Assembly (NCBI GenBank): GCA_038025085.1
Contig: CM076148.1
Span: forward strand, 31,974,501 to 32,038,500
From: Tetragonia tetragonoides
Lineage: Eukaryota; Streptophyta; Magnoliopsida; Caryophyllales; Aizoaceae
DNA length: 64,000 nucleotides
Direction: 5' to 3'
Position numbers and translations under genes: made by a program
The notes under the pieces: model-generated
The model's database searches: none
What the model was told of the DNA's origin: nothing
Seen by the model: the letters and a program-made list of their open reading frames with translations, nothing else
In this document: positions 57,301-64,000 of the stretch, in pieces
Numbering within the stretch: position 1 is the stretch's first letter
How the letters are laid out: each line of letters begins with the position of its first letter

Positions 57301-58342
57301 CCAAACACACTGTACCCATGCTTACAATCTTGGATGAGCCATCATTCCCCATCCTTACATAGCCAATGTCACCGCTAGTGTAAGATGAGAAGTAATCTTG
57401 GTGCGAGGTTAGATGAAACGAAGCACCCGTGTCAATCACCCAAGTACAATCATCAATAGCTAGATTTAGGCAATGGTCACCAATAAAAAATAATTCATCA
57501 CTTGTTGCAATTGCAGTGGTGTTGTTATCTTTCTCTTCTTGTTGTTGCCCGGATGTCTCACCCTTTTCTTTCCTTTCTCTGGACTTGTCTCTCTTCATTT
57601 TCCTGCAATGTTTTTGAATGTGGCCTGGCTTATCACAATAGTGGCAAATGATCTTACCCCTTGATTTTGATCTCCCCCTGGACTTGTCTCTATGCTGGGG
57701 ATGTCGAGTCTTACTTCTTCCCCTGCTTGATTCTTGTGTCACATTAGCCTCTGGTTGTGTGGACGAACTCATTTCCTTCCTTCTAGTTTCTTCATTCAAC
57801 AAACTAGCTTTTACAATTTTCATTGTCAGCGTGCCCTCTGGTGCGGAGTTGCTAAGTGATACAAATAGAGTGTCCCAACTTTCTGGCAATGAGCAAAGTA
57901 GTAGCAATGCCTGCAGCTCATCATCTAAATTCATCTTCATTGCAGACAACTTGTTAATCAAACTTTGAAATTCATTCAAGTGAATTACTATGCTATCACC
58001 ATCTTTATATTCCAATTTCACAAGTTTTCTAATCAATGACGCTTTACTCAAGGCATTCTTCCTTTCATACATGGTCTCAAGTTTCTTCCAAAGAGTATAA
58101 GCATTCGTGTCATTGGCAATATGTTGGAGGACACTCATATGAACAAATTGTCTAATTGTTCCAACGGCTTTACGGTTCAATATTTTCCACTCACTTTCAA
58201 CAACACAAGTTGGTATGGTTGCATTTAAAATTGGTTCATACAAATCCTTCACATAAAGGATATCCTCCATTTTAGTTTTCCACACGGAGTAATTTCCAGA
58301 ATTCAAACTAATCATTCCGTGCACACCAGATTTTTCATCCAT
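54344..58342 (-). pseudogene. Tork-type gag-pol polyprotein, one frame with two stops
   Basis: The start is Met at 58342 (MDEKSGVHG); the frame also opens at 58354. Gag has NSGNYSVWKTKMEDIL and an intact zinc knuckle CHYCDKPGHIQKHC. The protease has WVIDTGASFHLTS. A TGA at 57089-57091 then interrupts just before the GAG-pre-integrase region (SSSELWHKRLSHMSERG). Integrase has HTDLCSMDTKSH, CVRADNGGEYRG and LNELAERMNRT, so D, D and E are present. A TAG at 56093-56095 (probably from CAG) lies between integrase and RT. RT has NKWVYRLKTGEDGSP, KSLYGLKQAPRQWY and intact LLLYVDDMLIVG. RNase H has STTESEYMAA and YCDSQSAIHLAKN. The frame is the same throughout, ending at 54344. Apart from the stops no damage is obvious. 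Confidence 0.93.
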
Positions 58343-58381
58343 CTTTAACAACACAACAAATTCACAATGACTCTAACCAAA

Positions 58382-58393
58382 GCTCTGATACCA
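58382..58393 (-). other. Primer binding site of the Tork-type element
   Basis: TGGTATCAGAGC on the minus strand, three bases from the 5' LTR. It is the perfect plant tRNA-Met primer site. Confidence 0.92.
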
Positions 58394-58396
58394 CTA

Positions 58397-59192
58397 TGTT
58401 GGGGAAAGCACACAAATACACAAGCGGAAGCAACAAAGACTTTTTTCCCGGTTGTGATGCAAAGATGAGCAATAACCAATTCAAGCAACCAAACAATATT
58501 GAACCAAAATGACAGCAGCAAATGGAACTATAAATCAGCCCAAAAAACAGTAAATAAACAAGGAGACGCAAGGATTTACGTGGAAACCCCGATGTGGAGA
58601 AAAAACCACGGGATCGTTAACAAACGGTACCAAAACCTCCACTAATCAACAAATTAACAAGTGGGTACAATAATAGTTCTTCCCTAGATCAACTAGAGGT
58701 ATTCACAATCATCAAGGATCAACCTTGGCACAACAAGTCTCCCAAATCATCACCCAAAAGAGTGAAAATACAATTTCGTATAAAATAAGAGCTAAATTTA
58801 GAAAACTGACTTAGAGAGTTCCAAATGAAATTCTGACCGTTGGATTTGAAGAGGAGGATGTCAGGAACAACGTGCTAAAATCTCGCGATGATCGGAGTTT
58901 GTTTGGTCATCGATCGGGGCGGATTTCTAGGCTGCCAGCACCAAAATTCGTGGGTGGCTCCTCTTCTCTCTCTCCTCTTCACTTCTAGACTTTTCTCCTG
59001 ATTTTGTGAGTGTCTAGGCTTTCTCTCTCTTGCGCTCAGCCCTTCTAACCTTTTGGCTTATAAGGGAAGGCACTTGGGAGTGAATATACGAAATTGCCCT
59101 TCACTTAAACATCATATGGATAACCCATATGGTAAGCAAATATAACCCAGATTAATTGGGCTCTTCCTCCATGTAGGAGGGATACTCCAACA
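58397..59192 (-). repeat. 5' LTR of the Tork-type element
   Basis: 796 bp, same length as the 3' LTR with no visible net indel. The minus-strand leader to gag is about 55 bp. Confidence 0.93.
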
Positions 59193-59197
59193 ATACG

Positions 59198-60951
59198 TTC
59201 CGTGTCCAAACAATTACGATGGCCCTGTGTCACTCGACATCCCCTGCCTCTCCTTCTCATATCCTGCTTACCTTGAAGACCTTCAGATCCTCTCCACCTA
59301 AGGCTCTCAATGCCAATTACAAATATTTGCCCTCGTCCCATTGGCCTTGAATCTATGTGGTTGTTTGTTGGATTAATCTTCTTGTTAGTTGGTACATATA
59401 ACAATTGGTAAAAGAAGCTGGTAATATTAGAGCTTAAACGAATTTTAGGACATTTGATGGATGCGAAAGTTAATTCCCATCTACGCTGGCAAGCACTCAA
59501 AATGCTTTATGATTTTGTGTGACCATTGATGCACAACCGAAAAAGATTGTTAACAACCAGTCACAACCGAAAATGATTGTTGTGTGTAAGATCACGACTA
59601 ACTTTGTGACTTAGTATACGGATGCTAGATTGCTATTAATCCGAATACTACGTACTAACACTCTCTGTTCACTCATATTGTAGGGCAAGAATAGTGTAGT
59701 TATCTTCTAACATTCAACGTGCCATACCAACTTTGCTTACAGAATTTGCTACCGACAAAATTATGTACTTCACATATAATTATTATACATTACACCCTTG
59801 TTGTGAGGCACCGTTATGGGATGTTTGTTATTCTTGTTATGTGGCATTTATATCACCATTGCTAAAATCAGTCTTGTTTTGCCACGTGTCACTGTCCTAA
59901 GTGGAATGTCTTGTGCCATCGACTTCTTTGCCACTTTCATGGGATTTTTTTTAATTATTAAAAAGATTGTGGTAAGCTAGACTTGAACTCCTAATCTCTT
60001 GGCTATTGTACTAACTCTTTTACCATATACTTTATTCGCTTAGTGTAAAATAATACGTATACTTCAATGCTACAAGTATGTTTTTTTGGACAAACTGGGA
60101 TTTTGGGATGAAAGACACCTCAAATATTCAAGATTCCCTAAAAGCGGATTATTATTTCATTTTGTGGTTCCACTTCAATTTTATATTTTCAAGAATTGAT
60201 AATTGATTTTAATATTTTTGTGAGGAAAAATACAATTTTCATTTAAAATGGTCCATACGGCATCTAAAACAAAACTAAAATCAATATAAACTGATCTAAA
60301 ACATTACAAAACATAACAGAATTGCTATTAAACACTTGAAATTTGACAATTATGGACGACTTCTTTTTATTGCTATTTTATATATCACAACCAATGTGCG
60401 AAAGACCCGAACGTAGTTTTCATGAATGCACAACTCTTATGTCTATTGAAGAATAAAATCCGTAGTATCACCGAATGAACGGACTAAAGTCGCAAACCAT
60501 CAACTTCACGTTCTGCCTTCAATTTTGAACTAATTAGATAGAGACTAAAGTATCCTGTAGTGAAAAAGTAAAACTTTAGCTCAGAAAACACCCTATAAAA
60601 CTCCATAAACTGAAAACTATCAATTTACCTACAAAGATGAAGAGTCTATATTTCTCATAAAAATGAGTCAAAATAATGAACACCCCAAGAAGGAGTCATA
60701 TTAACATTACAATGGGTTAACCTCAAAATTTCACCTAAAGCAGTGACTAAAACCTCACAACTAAGCAAACTTCATTAACCTTACTAAATAGATAATAAAA
60801 ATAAAAATAAAATAAATAAAATAAAAAAATAAAATTAAAAAACCATATTGAAGACATTATGTATAGCTATTCAGTGAAGTTAACAACAAACCATATTGAG
60901 GACTTGTCACTAAAGAGTCAAAGACAGCTTAATGCATCAAAAAGAGTTGCC
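59198..60951. other. Intergenic region upstream of the second GDSL gene
   Basis: 59205-59385 is the diverged copy of 52885-53080. At about 59985-60030 the minus strand has a tRNA-like pattern (TGGTAAAAGAGTTAGTACAA, then GTTCAAGTCTAGC), possibly an old SINE. The rest is AT-rich with no gene. Confidence 0.4.
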
Positions 60952-60959
60952 TTTAAATA
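60952..60959 (+). promoter_or_regulatory. Probable TATA box of the second GDSL gene
   Basis: TTTAAATA, 64 bp before the ATG, in the context GCCTTTAAATACAACAAAC. It matches the box of the first gene (GCCTTTAAATATCGCC). Confidence 0.55.
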
Positions 60960-61015
60960 CAACAAACCGATCTCACATTTGTCACCATTTGAACAATTAG
61001 TGTCCACTTTTTAAA

Positions 61016-64000
61016 ATGCAAACAAACAACAAGATGTTGGCTACACTAGTAGCAATATGTGCAACACTAATCGTTGTTTCTCCTTTGACCTCCAATGCCA
61101 AACCTACAATTCCCAATAATGCCCCTCTCTACGTATTCGGAGATTCTCTCTACGACACCGGCATGCGCTTGTATGTTAAAAGGGGCCCACCACCGGCCAA
61201 TCTCTACCCTTATGGTGAGACCTACTTCAAAAGGGGTGCTGGGAGGTATTCTGATGGGCTTATCATCCCTGATTTTATAGGTAATTGTTTAACCCAATAC
61301 CATAACATTTTTTACAAATAAATTGGTTAGTTTGTTTCTTGTTTGTATTCGATTGTTTTTTATTTTTCGGAAAAAACAGAATTTAATTAAATGAAAGTCA
61401 CATTAGACTTATAAAGTACAAATATAATCTAATGCAATAATATAGAGATTTAAAAATATCTGAAATATTCGAATAATGAAAAAGTTAATAGCGATATTGA
61501 TTTAATAATTGTGAGTGACTTCCAAGTAATCAATGTTTTTTCTATTTTATAGCATTTTCATGGAAACTCTACTGTAGATTTGAATAGTATTCGACATTTC
61601 AGAGACCATCTTTTGAATGAATAGATCTGACATAATACCATACAACGAAAATTAAACAATACATTCAAAACATAAGAGAGTCGAATCCAAATAAAGGGAC
61701 AAACTAACTCTCACCGATATTCAAGATAAGAAAACTAACAAATATTATAAGCTTAACAACAATGAAATTAAAAGACTTGGGGCTTAAGTGAAAAGTCACT
61801 AATGGCATCCCATAAACACTATTATGATTTATTGTATCGATTGACTTATATTGCTTTTCTTTGGTACATTTGTATGTATTTGTTTTTTTGATACAAGAGT
61901 TATGTATGCATGGTTGATAGCTAAATTCGCGAACTTACGACTGTCGGTACCTTATCCGAATCCAAAGCTTACGGTAACAGGCTACACACAGGCGGTAAAC
62001 TTTGCTAATGCTGCTGCTGGTGTCCTTCCTGAAATACGTACTGATGTAAAACCAATACGTATTATTACTAATTTCATTTAGATAATGAGTTTTTGATACC
62101 TGAGGTTAATTAGCTGTTGCCAAAAAAAAAAAAACTAAATCACCTATCAGTTTTCTTTGCTTAATGGGAAAGATTGTTTTTTGTTTTTTTTTTGGGCCAG
62201 TTGCATCTGAAATTGCAAACGGATTATTATGTGGAAATGGCCCGAAAGTTGGAGAAGCAATACGGAAAAGCACAGACCAGAAAGCTTCTGTCCAAAGCGG
62301 TCCACATGATCAATATGGGGGCCAATGACTATACTCAGTTTTATAGGACCACTAATGATGGCAAACGTTTCACTCCCGCTTTGGTTAACCAATTCGTGAA
62401 TGAAGTAATTGGCAACATTAGCATCAATATCAATGTAAGAACTCTCAATCCTATCTCATCATAGTTTTCTTCAATTAACGATTTCTGCTAGAGCATCTTC
62501 AATGTTACAAAATCCTAAGTGGGTTTTTACTTGTGCCATATCATTATTATAAAAATTTTCTTCATTTAACCCCTCACTTCTAATGGTATAAACCTTCAAA
62601 AACCTCTAGGTGAGAGACCCCATTTAAAAATATATTATGCCACAAACCTGGTTTGTCTAGACAAACTGGTTTGTAAAAAAAAAGAGTTTATAAGTTTGTC
62701 ACTATGGATAAAGGTTTTTTAGGAGCATTTTCACCTCACAAACTTCTCCAAAAACCTTGCATTGGAGATGCTGTAATGACAATCCTTAGGAGAATCAAAA
62801 CTTTTTAGACATATTTGACCTTTTAACCGTAGTTGTAATAACTGTCAAATATTAATAAAGTAAACAAATTAGTAGAAAATTGCTAAAAATTGCAACAAAA
62901 TGCTAATAAACTAGCTGTAGCTGTACGTGTTGCACTGAAAGTTTGTGTGAATAGCTTTTATAAAATTAGATGTAATTGTAGCTGCAAATTGAAAACAATC
63001 TAGCAAACTGTTTGGCAGTAGAGAGTAAAAACACTAACTGTAAGTATCAAGTTGTACCTTTTATTGAAAGATTAGTTGTTTGTACCAAACATTGCCAAAT
63101 AATTAATTTATAATTATGTATCTTAGAAAATTTTCTCTTTTAACATCTTAATAAAACAGTAACTAAAAACAAGGATAGAATTTATCTATCTATCTCTCTC
63201 ATTGCATACTGAACACTTATTGTAAAATCCTGTATTATTGTCCATTTTTTTTTATGAATATCAAATCTGACCTAGCATCATAATAATACTTAATTGTGGA
63301 TTTAATCAAATTAACTAAGGTTCTGTTTGGTTGGGCGGAAAATCGTTTTCAACTGAAAAGTATTTTCAGCTGAAAATCATTTTCAGTGTAAAATGTATTT
63401 CCGTTCACATTTCCCGTTGTTTGGTTACAACGGAAAATAATTTTCCAAAAAAATATTTTTTATAAAAAATAAGTTACTAACATAGTTGCGTCGATCTTAA
63501 AAAGTTAGTTGGATTCAAAAAAAGTCACCTCAAACTCATATCGGAGTAAAAAGTTATACTCATGTGAAGAAAAAAACAATATCGAGCAAGTGGCCCGAAA
63601 GTTCGGCCCGAGGCCCAATCAAGTCGGGTGCGAGCTTGTTTTTATGACCCGAAGTCCCGACAACCAAACCCGATGATCAAGTCCATTATTAGTACTACGG
63701 AGACATAGTGTCCCACCAACGGAAAACCGTTTTCCCTTCATTTTGAAGGGAAAACATTTACACCTATATAGATGAAAATGCTTTTCCCCCTGAAAACCAT
63801 TTTCCTTCTCATTGTAAACCAAACAACGGAAAATGGGAAAACTATTTTCCTGAAAAACTGTTTTCACCCCAACCAAACAGAGCCTAAATGAAAGTTGAAC
63901 CTCCTAGACCTATACAACTCTGTTGTAAATTCTGTATATGAATTAGCATCTTGTTATCCTTAGGCGGTCTTTAGGTGTTGGGCCTCAACGGGCTCGCAAG
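61016..64000 (+). CDS. GDSL esterase/lipase paralogue, 5' part (exons 1-3)
   Basis: Exons: 61016-61280, 61921-62054, 62201-62434; the rest is beyond the window. Exon 2 has the same 134-bp length and phase as in the first gene. The signal peptide is MLATLVAICATLIVVSPL. Block I is [11 protein letters not shown], block II GRYSDGLIIPDFI, block III MGANDYTQF. Exon 3 starts TTG after TTTGGGCCAG and ends before GTAAGAAC. Oddity: the bases after exon 2 are ATACGT where the first gene has GTATGT, so the normal donor is lost. A nearby GTAAAA at 62046 would remove three codons in frame. Intron 3 is over 1.5 kb and carries two MITEs. Whether the gene is functional depends on that splice site and on exons not seen. 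Confidence 0.82.
62491..62773. mobile_element. MITE in intron 3 of the second GDSL gene (283 bp)
   Basis: The ends GAGCATCTTCAATG and, inverted, CAGCATCTCCAATG are flanked by TA on each side (62489-62490, 62774-62775). The AGCATCTCCAATG end is common in plant MITEs. A TA TSD suggests mariner-like, but the superfamily is uncertain. Confidence 0.68.
63319..63884. mobile_element. Tourist-like (PIF/Harbinger) MITE in intron 3 (566 bp)
   Basis: The ends GGTTCTGTTTGGTTGGG and, inverted, GGCTCTGTTTGGTTGGGG are flanked by TAA on both sides (63316-63318, 63885-63887). The interior repeats GGAAAAT / ATTTTCC motifs in both orientations and would fold on itself. There is no coding sequence. Confidence 0.85.

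Larger units (their letters stand above)
53532..59192 (-). mobile_element. Ty1/copia element, Tork/Tnt1 type, nearly intact
   Basis: Two 796-bp LTRs (53532-54327, 58397-59192) start TGTTGGGGAAAGC and end ATACTCCAACA. The TSD ATACG is perfect (53527-53531, 59193-59197). The LTRs differ at roughly 25 positions by eye, about 3%. The single gag-pol frame is closed only by two stop codons. This is the youngest large insertion in the window. The protein resembles the Tnt1-94 group. Confidence 0.95.

Noticed and set aside
62055..62200. U12-type AT-AC intron in the second GDSL gene
   Set aside because: The donor ATACGTAT does not match the U12 consensus ATATCCTT and the intron ends in AG, so a mutated GT donor is more likely.

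Overview
This is a nuclear plant sequence, most likely from a eudicot. The host genes have spliced exons with GT..AG introns, and the rest is a dense, nested layer of plant mobile elements. The order is not fixed by anything I can see; Caryophyllales would be a guess. Only two ordinary host genes are supported. They are a complete five-exon GDSL esterase/lipase gene (30810-35381, +) and the first three exons of a close paralogue (61016 to the window end, +). Both are in the same orientation and share exon sizes, splice phases and a TTTAAATA box, so they are a tandem pair now about 25 kb apart.

Left part (1-16.9 kb): a hAT-type end (1-174); a broken CACTA TNP2 transposase (343-2491, -); a Ty3/gypsy chromovirus (2492-about 12853, -) with gag-protease, reverse transcriptase, RNase H, integrase and chromodomain, plus an unexplained 270-aa ORF between the 5' LTR and gag; a CGGGC-rich hAT-like relic; a possible solo gypsy LTR; a complete 573-bp hAT MITE with an 8-bp TSD; and a LINE RNase H fragment.

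Middle (17.1-29.9 kb): a three-level nest. A short-LTR Ty1/copia element (17085-29901, -, TSD GGTTA) is split in gag by a non-coding LTR element (20833-28528, TSD TACGG) with a tRNA-Asp primer site. That element has rearranged into LTR-internal-LTR-internal-partial LTR, and its first internal region holds a 690-bp Helitron (22676-23365) with a doubled 5' end. The GDSL gene follows; its introns hold a hAT MITE, a Stowaway MITE, a complete TRIM element and a CACTA-like end.

Right part (36-60 kb): four tandem copies of a unit of about 400 bp; a probable SINE; an AAT/ATT palindromic microsatellite; a decayed gypsy element (41616-47756, +) carrying a hAT MITE; a Mutator-like element (48578-52768) with a plant-mobile-domain gene, a truncated transposase and matching 33-bp palindromic arrays near both ends; and a young Tork/Tnt1-type copia element (53532-59192, -) whose whole gag-pol frame is interrupted by only two stop codons.

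The most unusual items are the paired 33-bp palindromic arrays of the Mutator-like element, the extra chromovirus ORF, the tandem LTR array with its Helitron, and the lost splice donor in the second GDSL gene. Boundaries come from reading terminal repeats and target-site duplications (TSDs) by eye; family and clade names come from recognised protein motifs, not from searches.
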